From the NCBI GenBank assembly GCA_026396285.1, contig JAPLXB010000031.1, positions 1-32,047 of the forward strand: DNA of 32,047 nucleotides, in the 5' to 3' direction. Position 1 is the first letter of the stretch. Each line of letters begins with the position of its first letter. Under the pieces are notes generated by a model, which worked only from the letters and a program-made list of their open reading frames with translations, was not told where the DNA came from and did not search any database. Positions 15,601-23,611 of this stretch are shown piece after piece. The DNA comes from Microcaldota archaeon (GTDB lineage: Archaea > Micrarchaeota > Micrarchaeia > Norongarragalinales > JAPLXB01). Made by a program: the position numbers and the translations under genes.

Positions 15601-16042
15601 CGCGGGCCCGGTCCAGACGAGATACGTGCAGTTGAAGAACATGCCGCAGAAAGTGAAGGAGGAACTGAACCTGATGATGAAAATCCGGGCGGTGAACGCC
15701 GCGGACGCGGCCGAGCGGATAATCCTCTGCCACTTCTTCCCCGACCTCTACGGCAACCTGCGCTCCTTCTCAAAACAGAAGTTCCGGTGCGTCGACTGCA
15801 ACGCGAGTTACCGCCGGCCGCCGCTGGCGGGCAAGTGCGTGAAGCCGAACTGCGGCGGCAAACTCCTCCTCACCATCAACAAGGGCGGGATAGAGAAATA
15901 CCTCAAGCTGTCCATCTCCATGGCTGACGAGTACAACCTGCCGGCATACCTCAAGCAGCGCCTCATCATGCTTGAAAAGGAAATCAAGAGCGTGTTCCAG
16001 GAGGATTCGGTGAAGCAGTTCAGCCTCGCGGACTACGCGTGA
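12653..16042 (+). CDS. polC: DNA polymerase II (PolD) large subunit DP2
   Basis: [34 protein letters not shown] catalytic motif, [28 protein letters not shown], zinc-binding cysteines near both ends. Start codon uncertain (ATG 12653 or 12674, GTG 12611); no intein. Confidence 0.95.
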   Translation: [1129 protein letters not shown]

Positions 16043-16061
16043 AAAGCATTGGCGGCCCGGG

Positions 16062-16574
16062 TCAGGCAAGCCCCTGCTGCGGTTCCTTTGGCAGGCCGTT
16101 GAGGAACGCGTCCGCCTTTTCCAGGACCTGTTTGGCGTTCCTGTAAGTCAGGCGCTCCAGCGCTTCGCTGAACTGAAGCCACGCGAAGCCCTTGTGCTCA
16201 AACGACAACTCCACTTCCTTCGTCTTCGTTTCCGCCAAGTGGAACACGGCGTCCTTGCCCACGAGCTCCTTCAACTCTTTTTCCCCGCCGGCAGCGGCAC
16301 CGGCGGCCCCGGCTTCTCCCTCCTTCGCCACGCCTTCCGCGGCTTCGCGGAAAAAATAGTGGATTGATTCCATGAAACCCGGCACGACGGCGATGTCGGT
16401 TATCCCAGTCTCCTCGCGGCACTCGCGCCTAAGGGTGTCGATGTCCTGTTCCCCCGCTTCCACCCCGCCTTTGACGAAGTCCCAGTGGCCCGACGCGTAG
16501 TGCAACAGCAGGTACAGGACTTTTCTTCCCTCGCGGCGGAACACGACCGCCCCCACGGACTTGCGCTGGATCAA
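16062..16574 (-). CDS. Nudix hydrolase (bis(5'-nucleosyl)-tetraphosphatase-like)
   Basis: Nudix box GGVEAGEQDIDTLRRECREETGI. The ORF-track start (16667, TTG) overlaps the next gene's stop; TTG at 16574 follows a TTTTTATT TATA-like box. Confidence 0.85.
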   Translation of the reverse strand: MIQRKSVGAVVFRREGRKVLYLLLHYASGHWDFVKGGVEAGEQDIDTLRRECREETGITDIAVVPGFMESIHYFFREAAEGVAKEGEAGAAGAAAGGEKELKELVGKDAVFHLAETKTKEVELSFEHKGFAWLQFSEALERLTYRNAKQVLEKADAFLNGLPKEPQQGLA

Positions 16575-16663
16575 GGAATCACGCAAAAGAAGTTGGGGGA
16601 AAGCGGAATAAAAAGAAGTTTTCCGGACCGGTTTTCCCGGGCCCGGAAAAAAACTTGGTTGTC

Positions 16664-16834
16664 TCAAAGGTCCTGTGGCATGAGGGTTTTCCTGTTGTTG
16701 TCCTTCGCCCTCTTCACGGCCTTTGAAATCACGTCGCTGACTGCCTTGTCAAGCGCGTCGTAAAAGTCCGCTGAGACCCTTACTCCGGCTTTCCTTGCGG
16801 AGTCCGCGACAACCGACTTCACGATGGTTGCCAT
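16664..16834 (-). CDS. small histone-fold-like protein (DUF1931-like), 56 aa
   Basis: Hand translation MATIVKSVVADSARKAGVRVSADFYDALDKAVSDVISKAVKRAKDNNRKTLMPQDL*; RKTLMPQDL resembles the archaeal histone RKTI..EDI signature. Below the ORF-track length cutoff. TTTTAAAG box upstream. Confidence 0.75.
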   Translation of the reverse strand: MATIVKSVVADSARKAGVRVSADFYDALDKAVSDVISKAVKRAKDNNRKTLMPQDL

Positions 16835-16974
16835 AGCGAATCACCGGAGAAACCACTCGCGGCGGCTTTAAAAGGCTTTTGGTGAAAACCGGCAAAAACA
16901 GGGGTGGGGGCGCTCCCGCGGCTTTTTACCACTCGCGAGTTCTTTTCCGCCGGGCCCGTCGCGCCGAATCGGCC

Positions 16975-18537
16975 TTATTTGACCGCGGCGCCGGCTTTCT
17001 CGAACGCCAGCGTGCCGCCGAGCAGGGCTGAGAGCACATTGGGCAGCTTGGCGATGGGCACGCGCACCTGCTTCGCGGAATCCCGGTCGCGGACGGTCAC
17101 GTCATTCTTTTCCAGAGAATCGTAGTCAACGGTCACGCAATACGGCGTCCCGATCTCATCCATCCTCGCATACCGTTTGCCCACGGACCCGCCCTCGTCG
17201 TATTCGCACACGAAATCCCCGCGGAGCATCTCAAAAACTTCCCTCGCCTTCTCCGCAAGCCCGTCCTTTTTCATCAATGGAAACACGCCTGCCTTGACCG
17301 GCGCAATCGCGGGGTGGAGGCGGAGTACGGTCTTGACTTCCTCCTTTCCGTCCGTGCCTTTCTCTTTTTTTTCTTCAAAGGCCTCGAGCAACAGCGTGAA
17401 GACGGCTCTTTCAACTCCGAAGGACGGTTCGATGACGTGCGGGACCAGTTTCTGTTTCGTTTCCTGGTCGAAATAAGACAGGTCCTTCCCGGAAAACTTG
17501 GAATGCTGCTTCAAGTCGAAGTCGCCGCGGTTCGCGACGCCGGTGAGTTCCTTCCAGCCCCAGGGATACAGGTATTCCACGTCCCACGTCTCGCTTGAAT
17601 AATGCGAAAGCTCGCTCTTCGTGTGCTGCCTGAGGCGCAGGTTTTCCGGCGCTATCCCGATTCCCTCGAACCAGTCCACGCATTCGGCGAGCCAGTACGC
17701 GTGCCACTGGGTGCCGATGATTTTCTTATCCCGCGCGTCGCCGGCGGTGGTTTTTGACTGGGGCGCGTTCTTTTCCTGGTCCGCGGCAGTCAGCACCTGG
17801 ATTTTCTTGCCCTTCGCGGCCTCGAAATACCGGCACGAGTCCAGCAAGCGGGGCGGAACGAAGTACTCTACCTCCATCTGCGAGAATTCCCTGCACCTGA
17901 ACACGAAGTTCCTCGGCGAAATCTCGTTCCGGAACGACTTTCCGACCTGCGCGATGCCGAAAGGCGGCACCTTGCGCGACGCCAGCATCACCGCCTTGAA
18001 GTCCGCGAAAATAAGCTGCGCCGTTTCCGGCCTCAGGAACGCCTGCGACGACTCGTCCTCCGCGGCGCCCACGAAGGTCTTGAACATCAGGTTGAACGCG
18101 CGCGCGGGCGCGAGGCTGCCCTTGCACTTGGGGCAAACGATTTTCTTCTCCTCCATGTCGGCCTTGATTTTCTCGGGCGGCAGGCCGTCCACTTGGACGC
18201 CGAGGACGCTTTCAAGCAAGTGGTCCGCGCGGTAGCGTCCCTTGCATTTCGTGCATTCAACGAGCAGGTCCGCGAACGCGTCAACGTGGCCCGACGCCTT
18301 CCACACGGCCGGATGCGTGATTATCGCGCCATCCATTCCGACCACGTCCTCCCTTTCCTGGACGAAGCGCTTCCACCAACTTGCCTCCACGTTTCTCTTC
18401 AGTTCCACGCCCACCGGCCCGTAGTCAAAGAAGCCGGCGAAGGAGCCGTAGATTTCGCTGTTGGGGAACAGTATGCCGCGCCGGACGCACAGGGAGATGA
18501 CCTTGTCCACTTTGTCCGACTTGATTTCCGCAGCCAT
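16975..18537 (-). CDS. glyS: glycyl-tRNA synthetase
   Basis: GSFAGFFDYGPVGVELK, RPETAQLIFADFK, VGKSFRNEISPR, REFSQMEVEYF, VIEPSFGVERA. Start set to MAAEIKS; the upstream ORF extension reads through palindromic repeats. Confidence 0.95.
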   Translation of the reverse strand: MAAEIKSDKVDKVISLCVRRGILFPNSEIYGSFAGFFDYGPVGVELKRNVEASWWKRFVQEREDVVGMDGAIITHPAVWKASGHVDAFADLLVECTKCKGRYRADHLLESVLGVQVDGLPPEKIKADMEEKKIVCPKCKGSLAPARAFNLMFKTFVGAAEDESSQAFLRPETAQLIFADFKAVMLASRKVPPFGIAQVGKSFRNEISPRNFVFRCREFSQMEVEYFVPPRLLDSCRYFEAAKGKKIQVLTAADQEKNAPQSKTTAGDARDKKIIGTQWHAYWLAECVDWFEGIGIAPENLRLRQHTKSELSHYSSETWDVEYLYPWGWKELTGVANRGDFDLKQHSKFSGKDLSYFDQETKQKLVPHVIEPSFGVERAVFTLLLEAFEEKKEKGTDGKEEVKTVLRLHPAIAPVKAGVFPLMKKDGLAEKAREVFEMLRGDFVCEYDEGGSVGKRYARMDEIGTPYCVTVDYDSLEKNDVTVRDRDSAKQVRVPIAKLPNVLSALLGGTLAFEKAGAAVK

Positions 18538-18570
18538 GAAACGTTTTAATAAACGGAGTTTTAAATAATG

Positions 18571-18670
18571 CACGGAACCTTTTTGTGCGCAAAAAGCTTC
18601 ACCAAAAAAGTGGAGCGAATGCAGGAACCTTTTTGTGCGCAAAAAGCTTCGCAAAAAAGTAGAGCACGGT
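18571..18670. repeat. dispersed palindromic repeat, copies 2 and 3 in tandem (about 50-bp unit)
   Basis: GGAACCTTTTTGTGCGCAAAAAGCTTC(AC)CAAAAAAGTGGAGC and GGAACCTTTTTGTGCGCAAAAAGCTTCGCAAAAAAGTAGAGC, offset by 50 bp. Confidence 0.85.
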
Positions 18671-18677
18671 GTTTTGA

Positions 18678-19460
18678 ATGACTGACAGGACCAGGATGCT
18701 TGAAAAGGCGCGGGCCGGCGTGAAAAAGGCGTTCGAGAAGCGCGACATCCAGCTCATACAGGCCGTGCGGTGCCTGGACGACCTTGACTCCGCCAAAGCC
18801 CTGCTATTCACCCGCGTCATAGAATGGTTCAGGATAAACTTCCCCGAATTCTCGCTGCAGAACGAGGAAAGCGCGTGCGCCGCCATCGCCGAATTCGGTT
18901 CCAAGGAAAAGTTCGAGGAAAAGAAGCTCGCGGAAATCGTCGGCGCAGCCAAGGCGAAGGAAATAATGGAACAGGCGGGCGCAAGCTACGGGCCGGCGTT
19001 CACCGCCGCCGACGAAAAGGCGGTCAAGGAACTCGCGGGCGCGGTCAACGGATTGTTTGCGGCGAGGAAGAAAATGGAGGAATTCATAGAGGCCGAGGCA
19101 AAGGCTTCGCTGAAAAACCTCTCGCACCTGACCGAGGCGTTGCTGGCGGCCAAGTTCGTTACAATCGCCGGCGGCCTCAAGAGGCTCGCGGAAATGCCGG
19201 GCTCGACAATCCAAGTCATCGGCGCGGAAAAGGCGCTGTTCAAGCACCTGCGCAAGGGCACGAAGCCGCCGAAGCACGGCCTCATTTTCCAGTCGCCGCT
19301 CGTGCGCGGCGCGCCGCTTGCGGAAAGGGGGAGGAACGCTAGGGCGCTGGCGGCCAAGCTCGCCATCGCCGCGAAAGCGGACTACTTCACCGGCAACTTC
19401 ATCGCGGAAAAGCTCAAGAAGGACTTGGAAAAGCGCCTCAAGCAAATCAGGGGCGGATGA
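18678..19460 (+). CDS. Nop5/NOP56-58-type C/D-box RNP protein, N-terminally short
   Basis: RDIQLIQAVRCLDDLDSAKALLFTRVIEWFRINFPE and GSTIQVIGAEKALFKHLRKGTKPPKHGLIFQSPLVRGAP Nop-domain signature; an in-frame TGA directly precedes the ATG. Confidence 0.92.
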   Translation: MTDRTRMLEKARAGVKKAFEKRDIQLIQAVRCLDDLDSAKALLFTRVIEWFRINFPEFSLQNEESACAAIAEFGSKEKFEEKKLAEIVGAAKAKEIMEQAGASYGPAFTAADEKAVKELAGAVNGLFAARKKMEEFIEAEAKASLKNLSHLTEALLAAKFVTIAGGLKRLAEMPGSTIQVIGAEKALFKHLRKGTKPPKHGLIFQSPLVRGAPLAERGRNARALAAKLAIAAKADYFTGNFIAEKLKKDLEKRLKQIRGG

Positions 19461-20137
19461 AAGGTACTGTTGAAGGCCTGCGAAGGCCGGCGGGGAGTGG
19501 AATGCTGGCACTCTGCGTCGCGGACGCGCACGGGAAGGAAGGCGCGCTTGCGGCCCTTGGAAAATTTTTGGAAAAAAAGCCGGAACTGGTGCTTTTCGCC
19601 GGCGACGCCACCCACGGCGGACGCCCGCCCGGGTTCTTGGAAAAATTCTTTCAAACCATGCGGTCCAGCGGCGCGCACGTGATCGCGGTCCACGGCAACA
19701 TGGATTCCCCCGAGGCGGTCGCGTGGATGGAAAAATCCGGGCTGGACCTCCACGGCAGGAAAACCGAGTGGCGCGGCATCCAGTTCACTGGCTTGGGCGG
19801 CGGGCCGAAGTCGTTTTTGAACACTCCGGGCGAACACGCCGAAGAGGAGCTCGGCAAAGCCCTCGCCGGAATCATCGGGCCGGAAACAATCGTACTCTCG
19901 CACGCGCCGCCGTTCGGCACCAAGGCGGACGACATCGGCAACGGCCTGCACATCGGCAGCACCGCCCTCCGCAAGGCAATTGAGGAAATCCAGCCGCGCG
20001 CGGTGGTCTGCGGCCACGCGCACGAAACCACGGGAACCGAATTCATTGGAAAAACGCTTGTCGTCAAGGTGCCGGCGCTCCAGGACGGGAAAGCGGTTTT
20101 CCTCGAGTTGCCGGGGTTAAAAACCACCTTCGTCTAA
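19457..20137 (+). CDS. metallophosphoesterase (calcineurin-like/YfcE-like)
   Basis: VADAHGKEG, FAGDATHGG, VHGNMD, LSHAPPFGTKAD, VCGHAHE. Start could be the internal ATG at 19502. Confidence 0.85.
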   Translation: MKGTVEGLRRPAGSGMLALCVADAHGKEGALAALGKFLEKKPELVLFAGDATHGGRPPGFLEKFFQTMRSSGAHVIAVHGNMDSPEAVAWMEKSGLDLHGRKTEWRGIQFTGLGGGPKSFLNTPGEHAEEELGKALAGIIGPETIVLSHAPPFGTKADDIGNGLHIGSTALRKAIEEIQPRAVVCGHAHETTGTEFIGKTLVVKVPALQDGKAVFLELPGLKTTFV

Positions 20138-20145
20138 ATCCCTGC

Positions 20146-20808
20146 ATGGAAGCGAAAAAGGTCTTTCCCGGAGTCTACCGCATCGAGGGAAAGATTGCGA
20201 CCAAGAGCCTCGCGCCCGGCACCACGGTGTACGGGGAACTGACCAGGAAAATCGGGGGCGACGAATACCGGTTCTGGGACCAGCGCAGGAGCAAGCTCGG
20301 CGCCGCACTCGTCAAGGGCCTCAGGACAATGCCGATCATACCAGGCTCGAAAGTGCTTTACCTGGGCGCAGCCAGCGGGACAACCGCCTCCCACGTCTCC
20401 GACATAGTGGGCGAAAACGGCGTCGTTTATTGCGTTGAATTCTCGGCCCGCGCCATGCGCGACCTCATCGCCGTGTGCGAGAAGCGGGAGAACATGGTTC
20501 CGATACTGGCGGACGTGCGCATGCCTGAAGCGTATGAGTGCGACGTCCCGAAAGTGGACGTGGTTTACGAGGACGTGGCCGACCGCGAACAGGCGAGGAT
20601 ACTGTTGGAAAACGCGGCCAAATTCCTTCCCGCGGGCCGCCTCGCGGCGATTGCGATAAAGGCGCGGTGCGTTTCCGCCGCCGCAAACCCCAAGCAGGTC
20701 TATTCCCAGGTGCTAAGCCAGTTGCACCCCGTGTTTGAAATAGTTGAGAAAATTGACTTGGCGCCGTTTGAAATGGACCACTTGTTCGCCGTGCTCAGGA
20801 AAAAATAG
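20146..20808 (+). CDS. flpA: fibrillarin-like rRNA/tRNA 2'-O-methyltransferase
   Basis: VYGELTRKIGGDEYRFWDQRRSKLGAALVKGL, KVLYLGAASGTTASHVSDIVGENGVVYCVEFSAR. Confidence 0.96.
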   Translation: MEAKKVFPGVYRIEGKIATKSLAPGTTVYGELTRKIGGDEYRFWDQRRSKLGAALVKGLRTMPIIPGSKVLYLGAASGTTASHVSDIVGENGVVYCVEFSARAMRDLIAVCEKRENMVPILADVRMPEAYECDVPKVDVVYEDVADREQARILLENAAKFLPAGRLAAIAIKARCVSAAANPKQVYSQVLSQLHPVFEIVEKIDLAPFEMDHLFAVLRKK

Positions 20809-20813
20809 CCGGG

Positions 20814-21095
20814 TTAGCGCTTTTTGCGCCCGCCGTGTCTTTCCTCGCATCGCGCGTTGATTTCCGCTATCGCATGCTCGAACTTTCCTGTTTTTTCCGC
20901 CAGCTTCTCGACTTCCGTCGTCATGTGGGAAATCTTTTGGTAGAACGCCCCTGCGCCGAAGGCGATTGAAAGGTAGGGAACCATTTCCACCAGGACAGGG
21001 GAATGGATTACGCCAACGATTTTTCCGATTATCCAGAGCACTAGGACTGATATTGCGGCCCAGAAAACGAAGTCCTCTATTCTTGGCTTTCCCAT
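20814..21095 (-). CDS. small membrane protein with coiled-coil tail, unknown function
   Basis: 93-aa ORF; hydrophobic segments followed by a charged helix. Confidence 0.6.
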   Translation of the reverse strand: MGKPRIEDFVFWAAISVLVLWIIGKIVGVIHSPVLVEMVPYLSIAFGAGAFYQKISHMTTEVEKLAEKTGKFEHAIAEINARCEERHGGRKKR

Positions 21096-21152
21096 GAGAC
21101 TATGATGAAAAACGACTTAAAATACGTTTTCCGACGTGCTTTCCAGTGGCTT

Positions 21153-21824
21153 TCACTTTTTCTTCAGCACCATGCAAAGGTCTTCCGCGCCCTGTTCCGC
21201 GTGCCTCAGCCCGTCCAACTCGAAGAAAAAGTCAGCCACCTTGAAGCCCGCGCCACGGGCCAGCGCCCGCAGTTCCTCCGGGTGAAAAAAGTGGTAATAC
21301 CGGCCGACTTTCAGCCCTTCGGCGGTCGTCCATGGCACGAACGCGTCCCGGCCACTGAGTTTTTCGAACCTTTTCTGGCGCGCATTCCACGCAGTCACGA
21401 ACGCCAGCCCGCCCTTTTTCAGCACGCGATGCATCTCCCTGAAAGCCTTTTTCCTGCCCGCGACGGTTTTCAGGTGGTGCACGACTGCCATGGAAAAGAC
21501 CGCGTCCACGGAACCGGCCTTGAGGGGCAGGCGGCGCACGTCGCCCCTGACCAGCGTCACTTTTCCACCGAGTTTTTTTTCCCGCACGAGCTTGCCCGCT
21601 TCTTCGAGCATTTTTTCCGAAAAATCCATTGCGTAGACGCGCCTGGCTTTTTCCGCGATTGGAGGTATGTTGCGCCCGTTGCCGCACCCGGCATCGAGGA
21701 CGACGCACCCGCGTGGGACGAGCGGCATGAACTGCCTGACCGGTTTCGTGGGATTCCTGCGGCGGACTGCCCAGTCGGCGGCTATCTTGTCGTAAACCTT
21801 TTTCACCGGCGGCGCACGCGGCAT
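21153..21824 (-). CDS. class I SAM-dependent methyltransferase, Trm9/AlkBH8-like
   Basis: VYDKIAADW, VVLDAGCGNGRNIPPIA, MAVVHHLKT, EMHRVLKKGG. Start set to the internal MPRAPPVKK. Confidence 0.8.
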   Translation of the reverse strand: MPRAPPVKKVYDKIAADWAVRRRNPTKPVRQFMPLVPRGCVVLDAGCGNGRNIPPIAEKARRVYAMDFSEKMLEEAGKLVREKKLGGKVTLVRGDVRRLPLKAGSVDAVFSMAVVHHLKTVAGRKKAFREMHRVLKKGGLAFVTAWNARQKRFEKLSGRDAFVPWTTAEGLKVGRYYHFFHPEELRALARGAGFKVADFFFELDGLRHAEQGAEDLCMVLKKK

Positions 21825-21900
21825 ACATGACCACGGTTTTTCCGTTGCTGTCCAGTTGCTATTCCGTTGCCGGCCCATTTTGGTCCAGCACTTGTTTTAA

Positions 21901-22437
21901 ATGCGGCGCGCTTTAAAGAAGTTCATGGCGGCCACGGCAGCGGCGGCGAGGGCGGCGTTGGAAATCCTGCCAGTGCTCATGCTGCTGGCGGCGCTGGCTT
22001 TCTTTTCCTATTCCGACGTTTCAAAGGCCATGGATGCAGCGCGGCCGTGGATGAACCCGGTAATCACGCCGAAAGAAGTCGCGGCCCTGGACTGGGTCAG
22101 GCAGAACACCGCTGAAAGGGAGTTGTTCGTAACCGACATTTTCGGCGGCGAACTCCTGATGGGCAGGGCGCTGCGGGAGGGCACCGAGGGAGGCGACTGG
22201 GCCATTGTGCCCAACGTTGTCGACCGCATGGCCGACATCGACAAGATATACGACTCAAAGAATTCCAGCGAGGCGTGGGCGCTGGCGAAGAAATACGGCG
22301 CCAAATGGGTGTGGGTCCCAGACCGGCAGCTGTTCGCCGGGTTTTCGTGGAAGTCGGCGCAGGAGCAGAAGTTCCACGACGAAAACTTCTTTGAACTCGC
22401 TTACGACGACCAGGTTCAGGTATTCAAGGTGAAGTGA
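21901..22437 (+). CDS. membrane-anchored extracytoplasmic protein resembling the C-terminal domain of GT-C-type proteins
   Basis: N-terminal TM segment, then ALDWVRQNTAERELFVTDIFGGELLMG..., similar in pattern to the tail of the gene at 23612-25519 (AEWVEANTPPDAIFLSSDQHNSFLALSGR). Confidence 0.6.
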   Translation: MRRALKKFMAATAAAARAALEILPVLMLLAALAFFSYSDVSKAMDAARPWMNPVITPKEVAALDWVRQNTAERELFVTDIFGGELLMGRALREGTEGGDWAIVPNVVDRMADIDKIYDSKNSSEAWALAKKYGAKWVWVPDRQLFAGFSWKSAQEQKFHDENFFELAYDDQVQVFKVK

Positions 22438-23594
22438 AGATGGCGCACGCGGGCAAGACAAAAGGATTGGGGGGCGCGGGCCGGCAGTGGGCTGGAACGC
22501 TGTGGCCCCTGCTTCCCCTGGCGGCGGCAGTCATCCTCTCCCTCTACACGCACTCGATCGTCTTGAGCGAATTCGTCGCGCCCACTTTCGGGAACACCGG
22601 AATCCACGTCGCTGCCGAGAGGCATTTCGTGGAAAAGGGAACCTACCCGCTTGAGGATTACTCGTACGGCGGCGGCATACCGAACATTTACGTCCCAGTC
22701 TATCGCGCGGCAGTGGCCGAAGTCGCGTGGCTCACGGCCTGGGACTTTGACTTCATCAACCGCGCAATAGTCATGCTGTTCGCAGCCATTCTCCCACTGG
22801 GCTTTTTCGCCCTCGGCCGCAGGCTCTTCGGCACCACCGCCGGCTTGTTCGCGGCCTTCTTCACCGCCCTGCCCGCTGAACTGCTGATTTACACCGTCCG
22901 CCCGCTGCCGCAGGCAATGGGCCTCGTTCTCCTGCCCCTGGCTTTCCTGCTCGTGTTCAGGGCGAAGCCGTTCCCGGCGCTGTTGTTCTCGTTTGCAATA
23001 ACCCTGGTCCACCAGGAGGCGGCGCTGTTCTTCGCAGGCGGCGCATTCGCCTACGGCGCGGCCGGCGCTGCGCTCAATTTCGCGTGCAGGGAAAAAATTG
23101 ACAAAAGATTCATCCTCTCGCTGGCGTGCTGGCTCGCGGCAGTGGTCACGTACCTGGCGTGGCACTTTTCAATGACCGGGACAATCGCGTTCTGGGAACT
23201 CGCGCAATTCAAGCACCACGAGGGAAACATCATGGAATTCGGCGCGCTGATGGAAAAAACCGGGTGGGTCGCGCCGGTGCTCGGCGTCCTCGGGGCAATA
23301 ATTGCGGCCGCAATCCTGTTTGCGAAAGCAGCCAAAACACGGCAGGATGCCGTTGAAGGAAGCGCGGCAGGCAACGCAGCAGGCAACGCCGCACGCGATG
23401 CCGCCTTATTCGGCTTGGTACTCTTCGCAGCCGGTATAGTCCTGGTGAAAAACGACTTGGTCGGGCTCAGGGTCTTCATGGACCGGTTCCTCGTCTACCT
23501 GCAGCAGCCCATGCTCCTGCTTGCAGGCCTCGGCGCCGCGAAACTCGTTGACTGCGCCCGCGACATTGGAAACGTGTTGAAGCAAAGGAAATGA
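22434..23594 (+). CDS. polytopic membrane protein, GT-C glycosyltransferase-like
   Basis: Many TM segments; overlaps upstream gene by 4 bp; FGNTGIHVAAERHFVEKGTYPLEDYSYGG first extracytoplasmic loop. Confidence 0.65.
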   Translation: MKMAHAGKTKGLGGAGRQWAGTLWPLLPLAAAVILSLYTHSIVLSEFVAPTFGNTGIHVAAERHFVEKGTYPLEDYSYGGGIPNIYVPVYRAAVAEVAWLTAWDFDFINRAIVMLFAAILPLGFFALGRRLFGTTAGLFAAFFTALPAELLIYTVRPLPQAMGLVLLPLAFLLVFRAKPFPALLFSFAITLVHQEAALFFAGGAFAYGAAGAALNFACREKIDKRFILSLACWLAAVVTYLAWHFSMTGTIAFWELAQFKHHEGNIMEFGALMEKTGWVAPVLGVLGAIIAAAILFAKAAKTRQDAVEGSAAGNAAGNAARDAALFGLVLFAAGIVLVKNDLVGLRVFMDRFLVYLQQPMLLLAGLGAAKLVDCARDIGNVLKQRK

Positions 23595-23611
23595 CGGACA
23601 AGGGGGATTGA

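Noticed and set aside
12653-16042. Intein in PolD DP2 (and in PolB at 28992-31439)
   Set aside because: Catalytic motifs are contiguous in both proteins; no Hint-type insertion.
18571-18670. CRISPR array from the tandem palindromic repeats
   Set aside because: Only two units with a short, nearly identical spacer segment and no cas genes; it is a tandem duplication of a palindromic repeat.
23335-23400. GGCAACGCAGCAGGCAACGCCGCA short repeats inside the 22434 membrane gene
   Set aside because: Short Ala/Gly/Asn-rich coding low-complexity stretch, likely a loop; not a separate element.
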